From: Actinomyces marseillensis
GTDB taxonomy: Bacteria > Actinomycetota > Actinomycetes > Actinomycetales > Actinomycetaceae
Direction of reading: 5' to 3'
Length of the DNA stretch: 64,000 bases
Assembly (NCBI RefSeq): GCF_900155605.1
Contig: NZ_LT707420.1
Location: 1,296,842-1,360,841 of the forward strand
Shown: positions 33,141 through 41,326 of the stretch, piece by piece
Layout: each line of letters starts with the position of its first letter
Position numbering within the stretch: the stretch's first letter is position 1
The notes under the pieces: model-generated
Database searches by the model: none
The model's input: only the letters and a program-made list of their open reading frames with translations
Told to the model about the DNA's origin: nothing
Position numbers and translations under genes: made by a program

Positions 33141-33997
33141 TTTCCGATCCTGCGTGTTGCCCACAGGGCAACCGCGCTTGCTGCTGCGACGTTGAGTGAG
33201 TCAACTCCACCCATCATGGGAATTCGAACAACGTAATCAGTCTGGGCGATTGTTGCCTTTTTGAGGCCGTCGCCTTCGGTGCCCATGACGAGCGCGAGGC
33301 GTGCATTCGGTGCGGTCATCACCGGCATCGTGGTGAATTCGTCAAGGCTTACGGAATCATCGCTCAATGCAAGAGCAGCAAGGGTAAAGCCTGCCCCATG
33401 GAGCTCATCCTTTGCTGGCCACTTGTCGATTCTGGTCCACGGGACTTGGAATACAGTGCCCATGGATACTCGCACTGAGCGTCGGTACAGAGGATCTGCA
33501 CACTGTGGGGTGACGAGGACTGCGTCGGCACCTAAGGCGGCAGCGCTTCGGAAAGCCGCGCCGACGTTCGTATGATCGACCAGGTCTTCCAAGATCAGCA
33601 CACGTTTAGGGCCTTCTCCCAATGAACCGAGCAGTTCGCTGACCGGCTGAAGTTCAGGGCGTTGCATCGCAGCGAGCGCACCGCGGTGGAGGTGAAATCC
33701 CGTAATCGATTCGAGTAGTTCTTCGGCAGCGATAAAGACCGGAGTATCTCCGCCGTCTGGCGCGCCCAAGAAATGCTCAAGAAGGGGCTCAAGGTCGGGG
33801 AGCCAACGGGGTGCCATCATCAAGGAACGCGGGCGATGTCCTGCCTCAAGAGCTCGAATGATGACGTTCGTGGATTCCGCCATGTATAAGCCGCGCTCAA
33901 CTTCAAGACTTTTACGAAGATTGACATCCGTCATAGAGGTGTAATCGGCAAGCCGAGGATCGTCTTGTGCTGATAGGGCCGTTAGTTCAATGAGCAT
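33137..33997 (-). CDS. TrmH/SpoU-family RNA 2'-O-methyltransferase
   Basis: A 286-aa protein with a SPOUT methyltransferase domain at the C-terminus: VLILEDLVDHTNVGAAFRSAAALGADAVL (motif 1, Asn-x-Gly-x-x-x-Arg), ALVMGTEGDGL (motif 2) and IPMMGGVDSLNVAAASAVALW (motif 3 knot). A substrate-binding domain precedes it (residues about 15-115). The target nucleotide in rRNA or tRNA is not predictable. CACAAT ends 6 nt before the ATG, so it may be leaderless. Confidence 0.87.
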   Translation of the reverse strand: MLIELTALSAQDDPRLADYTSMTDVNLRKSLEVERGLYMAESTNVIIRALEAGHRPRSLMMAPRWLPDLEPLLEHFLGAPDGGDTPVFIAAEELLESITGFHLHRGALAAMQRPELQPVSELLGSLGEGPKRVLILEDLVDHTNVGAAFRSAAALGADAVLVTPQCADPLYRRSVRVSMGTVFQVPWTRIDKWPAKDELHGAGFTLAALALSDDSVSLDEFTTMPVMTAPNARLALVMGTEGDGLKKATIAQTDYVVRIPMMGGVDSLNVAAASAVALWATRRIGN

Positions 33998-34028
33998 TCC
34001 TTCATTGTGCCACGCCTGCTAGCCTGCA

Positions 34029-34544
34029 TCAGTCCCACCAAAGCCACCAACCGGGGCCGTGAGCCTCGTCCATACACGCGATCGGTTCGCATTCGTCCGG
34101 CCTGCAATAGCCGTCGAATCCCAGTCGTTCTTGAAGACGTTCCCACACACCATCTTCATAGATGAGCGCCCAGGGGGAGTCTTGATAGTCACGAGCTGAG
34201 GAATCCTCGATGTACACCGAATCGATGCTCATTCGTTCATCCCATCGCGGAGAAAGAACCAAATAGCCTCCGAGGAGTACATGCGAATCAGCGAATGCTG
34301 CCTCAAAGAAGGACTCAAGTGGGGGTGCGTTGTTTTGGCGATCAGCAAGGTTATCAACGGGGAGAAGCTGACGTACTTCTTGTGCAACGCGTCCGTTCAC
34401 ACCCGAAAAACGTGCAAAGTCGGCAGAGACGCTGGGGGAGTCAACATAGGGGCGCATGAGTTGCAAAATGCCATTGGCTTCAATCCAACCGGGAGCTCCG
34501 TACAAGCCGCTCGTTGGTAGCGGCGCAAATGAATGGGATGCCAT
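34029..34544 (-). CDS. Unknown protein behind the paired TTTTCCACAG element
   Basis: A 171-aa soluble protein that I do not recognise. Visible traits are a probable helical middle (SADFARFSGVNGRVAQEVRQLLP), a segment FFEAAFADSHVLLGGYLVLSP, and an acidic, Trp-rich end (AHGPGWWLWWD) with two cysteines close together (YCRPDECEPIACMD). No signal peptide or transmembrane helix. The ATG 34544 has an AAAGGA site; the longer frame to 34898 runs through the upstream hairpin and is unlikely. A 38-bp element shared with the ssb promoter region lies 77 nt upstream in the same orientation, hinting at co-regulation with ssb. Confidence 0.7.
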   Translation of the reverse strand: MASHSFAPLPTSGLYGAPGWIEANGILQLMRPYVDSPSVSADFARFSGVNGRVAQEVRQLLPVDNLADRQNNAPPLESFFEAAFADSHVLLGGYLVLSPRWDERMSIDSVYIEDSSARDYQDSPWALIYEDGVWERLQERLGFDGYCRPDECEPIACMDEAHGPGWWLWWD

Positions 34545-34621
34545 CGGAAAGGTCCTTTCGTGAGGGGTGATGGCATCAGTCTGCGCTCGCACATTGCTGC
34601 GCTGCGGGGCATTGAAGAATC

Positions 34622-34659
34622 CTGTGGAAAACGCCGATACGAGTGCATGCTGTGGATAA
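34622..34659 (-). repeat. Paired TTTTCCACAG element, copy 2
   Basis: Read on the minus strand: TTATCCACAG, 18 nt ending GTATCGGCG, TTTTCCACAG. The second half (19 bp) is identical to copy 1 at 15910-15947 and the first block differs by one base. TTATCCACA is a perfect E. coli-type DnaA box. It lies 77 nt upstream of the unknown gene 34029-34544, in that gene's direction. Confidence 0.6.
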
Positions 34660-34663
34660 AAGC

Positions 34664-34703
34664 GAAGTGGTGGGTACCAGCAACAGCTGATACCCACCAC
34701 TTC
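34664..34703 (-). terminator. Terminator of the DUF3043 gene
   Basis: 13-bp perfect stem (GAAGTGGTGGGTA) with a 14-nt loop; on the minus strand it is followed by CTTTTATC. It separates DUF3043 from the next promoter region. Confidence 0.75.
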
Positions 34704-34719
34704 AAAACCTAGAACTCGG

Positions 34720-35337
34720 CTACCTCGTTGGGAACTGCCCGCGAGCAACCTGCGGGCGAGGCGAACGCCACGGGCGAAGCATGATTGCTCGCGAGAAAAC
34801 ATAGAACCACATACGCGGCGGGATCTTCTCACGCGGGTGAACTTCACCAAGCCTGTGCTTGATCTTGCGCCAGACAATCGTGGACTCAACGATGGCAATC
34901 AAGAACAGTCCGTACATGACCAGCATGACGATGAAGAGCGCGCGCTGAGCAAGCTCTGAAGTCGAAGAGAAGAAAGACACTGCGAAGAAAACGACAAAGA
35001 ACACGATCATCACAGGGAACACGAACTCCGATGCCGAGCGACGCGCGTCGATCCAGTCGCGGGTAAAACGCTTGACTGTGCCCTTATCACGCAGGGGCAT
35101 GTGGCGTTCGTCGCCGGTAATCAAGGCTTCTTGCTCGAGGCGGTCGCGTTCAGCTCGCATGGCACGTGCGCGCTCACGCGCAGCCTTCTTAGCTGCTTTA
35201 CGATCGGCGACGATCAAGGAGTGATCATTACGGGCTTGCGCAGCCTTGCGCGTAGGAGTCGGACCGCTCTTTGTTCGGTCACTCGCAGCGCGAATTTCAG
35301 GCGTTTCTTCGGGTTCTGACTTCTTTGAACTCAACAC
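34720..35337 (-). CDS. DUF3043 membrane protein
   Basis: A 205-aa actinobacterial protein of unknown function. A charged N-terminal half is rich in Lys/Arg/Ala (ADRKAAKKAARERARAMRAE, a likely coiled helix). Two transmembrane helices follow (VMIVFFVVFFAVSFF and FIVMLVMYGLFLIAIV). A basic C-terminus ends the protein. The GTG at 35337 is my preferred start (SSKKSEPEETP follows); the ribosome site is poor and a TTG next to it is possible. Confidence 0.75.
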   Translation of the reverse strand: MLSSKKSEPEETPEIRAASDRTKSGPTPTRKAAQARNDHSLIVADRKAAKKAARERARAMRAERDRLEQEALITGDERHMPLRDKGTVKRFTRDWIDARRSASEFVFPVMIVFFVVFFAVSFFSSTSELAQRALFIVMLVMYGLFLIAIVESTIVWRKIKHRLGEVHPREKIPPRMWFYVFSRAIMLRPWRSPRPQVARGQFPTR

Positions 35338-35435
35338 GCTTCTAAGGGTAATAGATAGCAGAGTCGATCGGCACATTGACCAGGCCTTAACCGCGCACTG
35401 ATACAGGTCGCCTCAGACGCGATAGGCTTGGATAC

Positions 35436-36788
35436 ATGGCTATTGACGAACTTCGTGAGCGCCTCGACGCGCTCTTCCCGCAATTGGTCGACGAGCTGTC
35501 ACAGCTTGTTGCAATTCCTTCGGTCTCTTCGGATCCCTCTCACAATGCCGATGTTGAGCGCTCGGCTGAACATATTCGTTCTCGTTTCGAAGCACTGGGT
35601 CTGGATGCCCAGATTCATTCGGTGACCACTCCTGAGGGAGTAAAGGGTAAGCCTGCAATTCTTGCGCGCTCTGCGCACATTGAGGGTGCCCCCACGGTTT
35701 TGCTCTATGCGCACCATGACGTCCAGCCCACGGGTGACCTTTCACGTTGGCACTCTGATCCGTGGAAGACAGTTGTCAAGGGCGATCGTATTTATGGCCG
35801 TGGTACCTCAGATGATGGCGCAGGTGTCATTGTTCACCTTGGCTCTTTGTCCCTCCTGGGCAAGGAGCTGCGCGCAAATGTTGTCGTCTACATCGAAGGC
35901 GAAGAAGAGATCGGATCTCCCTCCTTCACCCACTTCCTTGAGACCTACCGTGATCAGCTCGAGGCAGACGTCATTATCGTCACCGATTCCGACAACTGGA
36001 AGGTCGGAGAACCCGCAGTGACGACCAGCTTGCGTGGTAATTGCGCGTTTACCGTTGACCTGACGATTGCCGATCACGCGGTCCACTCGGGAATGTTCGG
36101 CGGCCCGATGATTGATGCTGCTACCTGTGCTGCTCTGCTCGTTTCCTCCCTCTACGACAAGGATGGAAATATTGTTGTTGAGGGCTTGGGTGGGGACGAC
36201 CATGCCGAGGTCGATTGGCCCGAAGATGAATTTCGTGCAGCCAGCGGAATGCTCGATCAGGTCCGTCTCGCCGGAAGCGGCGATTTGGCAGCACGCACGT
36301 GGACTAAGCCTTCTGTGTCGCTCATCGGATTCGATACGACTTCGGTTGCGAACTCGTCTAATACGATCATTCCTCATGTTCGTTTCCGTCTGTCAATGCG
36401 TACGGTTCCCGGTGTGGACCCGCGTCAAGCAATGGAAGCGATTGAGAAGCACTTGCTCGAGCACGCACCTTTCGGCGCCCGTGTGGAGGTTTCTGATCGA
36501 GATCTTGGACCCGGATACCTTGCCGATGTCGATTCTCCGGTCTCTCATGTCGTCAAGCAGGCCCTCACTGATGCTTGGGGTGTTCAGGCCGTCAATATTG
36601 GTGTTGGTGGTTCGATCCCCTTCATCTCAGAGTTCCAAGAGACCTTCCCCCACGCGCAGGTTGTCGTCACCGGCGTTGAAGATCCTCTGACAAACGCGCA
36701 CTCTGAGGATGAGTCTCAGTCGCTCTCCGACCTGAAAGCCGCTGTGCTCGCCGAGGCCTTGGTGCTCACACGCTTGGCACGCAATTAA
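35436..36788 (+). CDS. M20 family dipeptidase
   Basis: A 450-aa zinc metallopeptidase. Metal and catalytic motifs are visible: VLLYAHHDVQP (His, Asp), GRGTSDDGAG (bridging Asp), YIEGEEEIGSP (Glu-Glu), DSDNW and, near the end, NAHSEDES. A dimerisation lid domain lies at about residues 200-330. The family hydrolyses dipeptides or N-acyl amino acids. TAGGCT (35423-35428) ends 7 nt before the ATG, so the mRNA is probably leaderless. The next gene follows with no gap. Confidence 0.9.
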   Translation: MAIDELRERLDALFPQLVDELSQLVAIPSVSSDPSHNADVERSAEHIRSRFEALGLDAQIHSVTTPEGVKGKPAILARSAHIEGAPTVLLYAHHDVQPTGDLSRWHSDPWKTVVKGDRIYGRGTSDDGAGVIVHLGSLSLLGKELRANVVVYIEGEEEIGSPSFTHFLETYRDQLEADVIIVTDSDNWKVGEPAVTTSLRGNCAFTVDLTIADHAVHSGMFGGPMIDAATCAALLVSSLYDKDGNIVVEGLGGDDHAEVDWPEDEFRAASGMLDQVRLAGSGDLAARTWTKPSVSLIGFDTTSVANSSNTIIPHVRFRLSMRTVPGVDPRQAMEAIEKHLLEHAPFGARVEVSDRDLGPGYLADVDSPVSHVVKQALTDAWGVQAVNIGVGGSIPFISEFQETFPHAQVVVTGVEDPLTNAHSEDESQSLSDLKAAVLAEALVLTRLARN

Positions 36789-37742
36789 GTGGGTCAAGTT
36801 CTGATTTCGGGGCATTGGGGAGGGGATATTAATCCTCTCCCCGCCCTTGATTTAGTGGCGCGGGGTTTTCAATCCTTTGCGCCGACCTGGCAGGCGCACC
36901 GCGCTCCCTTTGGCCCTGGGCGTGCCTTTGTCGAGGCCATGCGTTCTCACGCGGAGATCGCAGTGCTTTCAACTGCTGAGGAGGCGGACCTAAAAGTCTT
37001 AGGTGCGCGCTACCGCGCCGCGATTCTTGCAGGAAAGACTCCTGTTGTGGAGGGTGGGCATCTCGCACATACCGACGGGGGAGTTGCCTTTCTCGAGGGA
37101 CTTTCAGGACTCAGGCGCGCGGATTATTCTGACTTTGACCATTGGTTTTTCGCCGCGATCGAGCGGTCACGAGTATTGTGCAGGCGTGGCGATTTCTACG
37201 CTGCTTTTTCGAGTGCGAGGCCTCTCTTTGGTCCCTCGTCAACGCTTGCTCTTAATCCCGACCTGACCCCGCGAAACGATACGGATGCGGACTTTAATCG
37301 CCAATGGATGAGCCTCTTGCACCAAGTCGCACAACCGCGTCTTCCCCTCCACGGTCAGCCGGCCTCGGTAGTGGAACCCGGGCGTATCGCAGGGTCAGGC
37401 GCAAGCGGGGGAGCAGCTGCTGTAATCTCGGTGCTGGGAGGAAGGCTGATCTCTGATGGGGATTTCCTTACCTACCATACGAATCTTCAATCCCGCTTTG
37501 CTGAGGTCGACCTCGTGATTGTTCTTGAGCCGGAATTGCACTCTCCGGTCCTTGCTGAGTCGACGCTTCCAACGCTTACCGAGGCCGCGGCACGCTTGGC
37601 GCTTCCGGTTCTCGCGATTGGCCGGATTTCTTCACTTTCAGCTCATGAGCGAGCCGAGTGGGGGATTCACGGAGTGTTAACCGACGAAAACGAGGATTAT
37701 GAAACTCTTGGGCAGAGAGCTGCACGAACATGGGCGAGTTAA
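36789..37742 (+). CDS. Glycerate kinase-like protein
   Basis: A 317-aa protein resembling the GckA/GlxK glycerate 2-kinase fold, with GSGASGGAAAVISVLGGRLISDGDFL corresponding to the kinase glycine region and HWFFAAIERS, DLVIVLEPELHSPV in the core. It is shorter than typical (about 370 aa) and the N-terminal DSFKGT-type phosphate motif is replaced by ISGHWGGDINPLPA, so activity is uncertain. GTG start immediately after the M20 peptidase stop, implying co-transcription. Confidence 0.6.
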   Translation: MGQVLISGHWGGDINPLPALDLVARGFQSFAPTWQAHRAPFGPGRAFVEAMRSHAEIAVLSTAEEADLKVLGARYRAAILAGKTPVVEGGHLAHTDGGVAFLEGLSGLRRADYSDFDHWFFAAIERSRVLCRRGDFYAAFSSARPLFGPSSTLALNPDLTPRNDTDADFNRQWMSLLHQVAQPRLPLHGQPASVVEPGRIAGSGASGGAAAVISVLGGRLISDGDFLTYHTNLQSRFAEVDLVIVLEPELHSPVLAESTLPTLTEAAARLALPVLAIGRISSLSAHERAEWGIHGVLTDENEDYETLGQRAARTWAS

Positions 37743-37837
37743 ATGAGTCCTCGCTCTCAGCTTAGAAAATGGCATCAATCCGCGACTAGCCTTAGGCTAG
37801 AACCATTAGCTACAAGCCCAACACATGAAGGAGCAGC

Positions 37838-38191
37838 ATGTCTGAGAACACCACTGAGACTGCAACCCACGAGGTCATCTTGACTGATGTCGCCGCACAG
37901 AAGGTCAAGAGCCTTCTCGAGCAGGAAGGTCGTGATGACCTACGCCTGCGCGTCGCGGTTCAACCCGGAGGCTGTTCCGGACTGATTTACCAGCTCTACT
38001 TTGACGATCGTTTGCTCGATGGTGACGCCGTTCGCGATTTCGACGGCGTTGAGGTTGTTGTTGACCGCATGAGCGTTCCCTACCTTGCGGGTGCAACGAT
38101 CGATTTCTCTGACACCATCGAACGTCAGGGATTCACTATCGACAACCCCAATGCGCAGAACACCTGTGCATGCGGCGAATCTTTCGCCTGA
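37838..38191 (+). CDS. erpA: A-type iron-sulfur carrier (ErpA/IscA family)
   Basis: A 117-aa HesB-domain protein that delivers Fe-S clusters to apo-proteins. The three ligand cysteines are present: GGCSGLIYQLYFDD and the C-terminal NTCACGESFA. GAAGGAG lies 3 nt from the ATG. Clients in this window could include LutA/LutB. Confidence 0.92.
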   Translation: MSENTTETATHEVILTDVAAQKVKSLLEQEGRDDLRLRVAVQPGGCSGLIYQLYFDDRLLDGDAVRDFDGVEVVVDRMSVPYLAGATIDFSDTIERQGFTIDNPNAQNTCACGESFA

Positions 38192-38201
38192 TCGGAGAAA
38201 A

Positions 38202-39173
38202 GTGAAGAAGCTTTCTGTTTTCGGTGCCCTTCTACTGAGCTGCACCTTGGCACTGAGCGCGTGCTCGGGGCAATCCAAGAACTCCCAATCGGCCTCGGCA
38301 AGTGCCTCAACAAGCGCGTCTTCCTCGGCTTCATCATCAGCAGATCAGCCGAAGGTCGATCGCTCCGGTCAGGGAAATTTCCCGGAGGTTACCGGAGGAT
38401 TCGGTGAAAAACCGGAAATTAAGGCTGGATCAGGATCGGCCGGCGACACGGTTCTGGTGAAAACCCTGCATCAGGGTGATGGAGCAACTGTCGGCCTCGA
38501 TGACATCGTCCAGGTTAACTATGCAGGCGTCCTTTTCAAAGACGGCACGGTTTTTGACTCTTCCTTCGCTGATGGGCGCACCCCGATTGCCTTCAGCCTG
38601 AATCAGGTTATTCCAGGCTGGAAGTACGGTCTGGCTGAAGCACATGTCGGTGACCGCGTTGAGCTCGTTATTCCATCAAAGTGGGGATATGGAGCTAAAG
38701 GCGCAGGCTCGTCCATTCCGGCAAACGCTGATTTGGTCTTCGTCGTCGATATCTTGGGTACCGTTAACCCCTCAGACACTTCGGCATTGACCAAGGCAAC
38801 ACCGACTGGAAACGAACTTCCCGCCGGAATTACCGTGACCGGTGACTTGGGAAGCGAACCGAAGATCACTTTCGGTGAAAGTGCCCCCACTGAAGACGCC
38901 AAGATCGTCATCGCGGAAGGCAAGGGCGAGAAGGTCACTATCGGCTCGACCGTCGTATATCAGGCAGTCGGTACCACTTTCGGTGCTGATAGCAAGACCC
39001 AATCCAGCTGGAGCGAGGCTGGCGCTCAAGTGACGACTGTGGCACAGGGGAATCAGCTCGTCGACTTCACCGCTGGTTCACGTGTACTTCTTGTTGGTGC
39101 AGGAAACACAGCTCAAGGCGCGGCTTCTCAGGCAGTTGTCGTGGATATCGTTGCGGTGATTCCCGCGAAGTAA
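38202..39173 (+). CDS. FKBP-type peptidyl-prolyl isomerase lipoprotein
   Basis: A 323-aa lipoprotein (lipobox LSAC, Cys about residue 20) with a Ser/Ala-rich linker. The first FKBP domain is complete: VQVNYAGVLFKDGTVFDSSF, QVIPGWKYGLAEAHVGDRVELVIPSKWGYGAKG. The C-terminal 100 residues look like a second, degenerate FKBP half. It likely assists folding of exported proteins outside the membrane. The GTG at 38202 has GGAGA just upstream and gives a proper signal peptide. Confidence 0.88.
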   Translation: MKKLSVFGALLLSCTLALSACSGQSKNSQSASASASTSASSSASSSADQPKVDRSGQGNFPEVTGGFGEKPEIKAGSGSAGDTVLVKTLHQGDGATVGLDDIVQVNYAGVLFKDGTVFDSSFADGRTPIAFSLNQVIPGWKYGLAEAHVGDRVELVIPSKWGYGAKGAGSSIPANADLVFVVDILGTVNPSDTSALTKATPTGNELPAGITVTGDLGSEPKITFGESAPTEDAKIVIAEGKGEKVTIGSTVVYQAVGTTFGADSKTQSSWSEAGAQVTTVAQGNQLVDFTAGSRVLLVGAGNTAQGAASQAVVVDIVAVIPAK

Positions 39174-39213
39174 ATTCCGCGGCAATGGCCGACTATCGCC
39201 TGAAGACAACGCG

Positions 39214-39243
39214 AGTGGGGAGTTGGAAAACCAACTCCCCACT
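39214..39243 (+). terminator. Terminator after the FKBP lipoprotein gene
   Basis: 13-bp perfect stem (AGTGGGGAGTTGG) with an AAAA loop, about 40 nt after the stop. The tail is TCCGCATTC, poor in T. Confidence 0.75.
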
Positions 39244-39305
39244 TCCGCATTCAAAAGTGGTTAGAATACCCAGAGTAACGATTTCTTAGCGTTGAGGAGT
39301 GCATC

Positions 39306-39698
39306 GTGAGTGAAACGCCCGTGAAGGTCTTGGTATTCAGTGATAATTCGTCCACTCGCCAGGCAGTGATCACGGGCGTCGGATTCAAGGCCTCGAAAGA
39401 TACTGCTCCCATTGAATGGCTTGAGGCTGCTACCGCTTTTGGTGTATTTGAACTTGTCGATTCCCACGATATCGCCGTCCTCGTACTTGATGGAGAGACG
39501 CAAAAAGAAGGCGGAATGTCGGTCGCCAAAGAACTGGCGAATACCCGTGAGAACCTTCCACCGATCCTCATGCTCACCGCGCGTCCGCAGGATCAATGGC
39601 TCGCGACCTGGGCAGGTGCTAGTCGCATTGTGAGCGCACCTTTTGATTCGCAGGAACTGCAAGAAAATCTTGCCGAATTGTTGCGTGCTCGCCGCTGA
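39306..39698 (+). CDS. Stand-alone receiver-like protein (probable pseudo-receiver)
   Basis: A 130-aa protein with the CheY fold and no output domain. The phospho-acceptor Asp is kept (VLVLDGE, about residue 62) and the switch Thr (ILMLTARPQ), but the N-terminal acidic pair is reduced to one Asp (VFSDNSST) and the usual C-terminal Lys is Ala (VSAPFDS). It may therefore work without normal phosphorylation. GTG start; no histidine kinase is nearby. Confidence 0.72.
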   Translation: MSETPVKVLVFSDNSSTRQAVITGVGFKASKDTAPIEWLEAATAFGVFELVDSHDIAVLVLDGETQKEGGMSVAKELANTRENLPPILMLTARPQDQWLATWAGASRIVSAPFDSQELQENLAELLRARR

Positions 39699-39702
39699 AC
39701 GC

Positions 39703-40365
39703 TCAAGAACTGGGTGCGTCTGAAGACACTAGGGGATAGGCCGGAGAGGCGAGTTCCAGCGGGTGTTTTCCCTGCTGATCAATGAGTTCGCACAACTCGT
39801 AGAACAGAAGCCCTGTGGCCAAAGCGTCATCAAGGGCACGATGCTGGCTGCCGCCCAATTCAAAGTGCTCGCGCAAGGTTGTTAATCGATGGTTATCAAC
39901 TGCTGGTCTCGGCAAAGCAAAGCGAGCTAAAGACAAAGTGTCATAGGGGGGAAGTGGTGGAAGACAACAGTTGCACTGCTGCTGGGCGCGGGCCAGAAAA
40001 CCCCAATCAAAAGCGACATTATGGGCAATGAGGCCTGCGAGCTTCCGGTGCTGATGCGCGCCTTCAAGCCAGCTACTAAAACGCGGGAACACTGCACTGA
40101 GATCCTGAGCTTGTGCGAGGAGCTCATCGTTGAGCCCCGTCAAAGAAGTGATAAAGGACGGGAGAGGACGATGAGGATTGACAAGAGCAGAAAAACTATC
40201 AATAACCTGCTTCTCTTCATAGATCACGGCCCCGATTTCGATAATCGAATCCTTTGCACCTAGCCCCGTCGTTTCAAGGTCGACAACGAGCCAAGCAGAG
40301 TCCAACCATCGTGGAACCATTGCGGAAAAAGTAGGCTCGGGCTGTACAGTAGAACCATTGACCAT
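39703..40365 (-). CDS. DnaQ-like 3'-5' exonuclease
   Basis: A 220-aa DEDDh exonuclease. Motif I VVDLETTGLGAKDSIIEIGAV, motif II LIAHNVAFDWGFL and motif III HRALDDALATG are complete, so it should be active. It could be a free epsilon-type proofreading or repair exonuclease. The start is uncertain: ATG 40365 is listed, ATG 40320 gives a normal short lead before motif I. Divergent from plsC. Confidence 0.83.
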   Translation of the reverse strand: MVNGSTVQPEPTFSAMVPRWLDSAWLVVDLETTGLGAKDSIIEIGAVIYEEKQVIDSFSALVNPHRPLPSFITSLTGLNDELLAQAQDLSAVFPRFSSWLEGAHQHRKLAGLIAHNVAFDWGFLARAQQQCNCCLPPLPPYDTLSLARFALPRPAVDNHRLTTLREHFELGGSQHRALDDALATGLLFYELCELIDQQGKHPLELASPAYPLVSSDAPSS

Positions 40366-40402
40366 AACGACGATGCTAGCGGTTGACACCGGTGGAGGAA
40401 AC

Positions 40403-41200
40403 ATGGGTCTGTATAAAGCCTTAAAGCTGACGGGCACTCCGATTCTCAAAGCTGCTTACCGGCCCTGGATTCGAGGGAAAGAGAACATCCCTGAAACAGG
40501 TCCCGCGATCTTGGCATCGAACCATAACGCCGTGTGGGACTCAGTTTTTCTTCCCATGATGATTGACCGTGAGGTTGTCTTTATGGGCAAAGCCGACTAC
40601 TTCACCGGAACCGGGATCAAGGGATGGGCAACGAAGGAATTCATGCGCGCCGTCGGCACTATTCCTGTCGATCGCAGTGGTGGTCGCGCGTCTGAAGCCG
40701 CATTGAAAGCTGGCCTCAAGCGCCTCGGCGAAGGTGAACTTTTTGGAATCTACCCCGAAGGGACTCGTAGTCCCGATGGTCGTCTGTACCGTGGGAAGAC
40801 CGGTGTTGCGCGATTGGCGCTGCTTTCCGGAGCTCCCGTTATCCCCGTTGCGATGATTGGAACACACGCGGCTCAGCCGATCGGGCAGAAGATTCCTTCG
40901 CGAACCAATATCGGTATGGTGATCGGCGAACCCCTTGACTTCAGCCGTTACAAGGGCTTGGACCGTGATCGCTTTGTCCTACGAGCCATCACCGATGAAA
41001 TCATGTACAACCTCATGCTTTTATCCGGACAGGAATACGTCGACTTGTACGCCGCGGATGTTAAAGCCCAGCTTGCTGCAGAAGGCGCTTTCGACGGACC
41101 TGTGCCTTCGAATGGAAAGACTGCACCCGGCGGACGAGTTGCCCCTGACGTCGAAGTTCCCACTCCAACAGAGGAAGAACTTCACGAGGAAGAAAACTAA
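40403..41200 (+). CDS. plsC: 1-acyl-sn-glycerol-3-phosphate acyltransferase
   Basis: A 265-aa membrane-associated acyltransferase that makes phosphatidic acid. It has the catalytic NHNAVWDS (H-x4-D, about residue 38), GTIPVDRSGGR, and the substrate motif YPEGTRSPDG, then GAPVIPVAMIGT. An acidic Pro/Glu tail (TPTEEELHEEEN) is extra. ATG 40403 has a GGAGGAA site; the upstream 15 codons of the frame lack one. Confidence 0.9.
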   Translation: MGLYKALKLTGTPILKAAYRPWIRGKENIPETGPAILASNHNAVWDSVFLPMMIDREVVFMGKADYFTGTGIKGWATKEFMRAVGTIPVDRSGGRASEAALKAGLKRLGEGELFGIYPEGTRSPDGRLYRGKTGVARLALLSGAPVIPVAMIGTHAAQPIGQKIPSRTNIGMVIGEPLDFSRYKGLDRDRFVLRAITDEIMYNLMLLSGQEYVDLYAADVKAQLAAEGAFDGPVPSNGKTAPGGRVAPDVEVPTPTEEELHEEEN

Positions 41201-41326
41201 GTAAAACCGGAGTTGTGTGCTTGTCATCCCTCGTGGACCGATAAAGCGAAGTAATCCCGCACTCGATAAGATAAGTACGTGGCGCAGGTCGTTTGATGTG
41301 CGCGAAGAAGACTGAAAGGTTTACCC

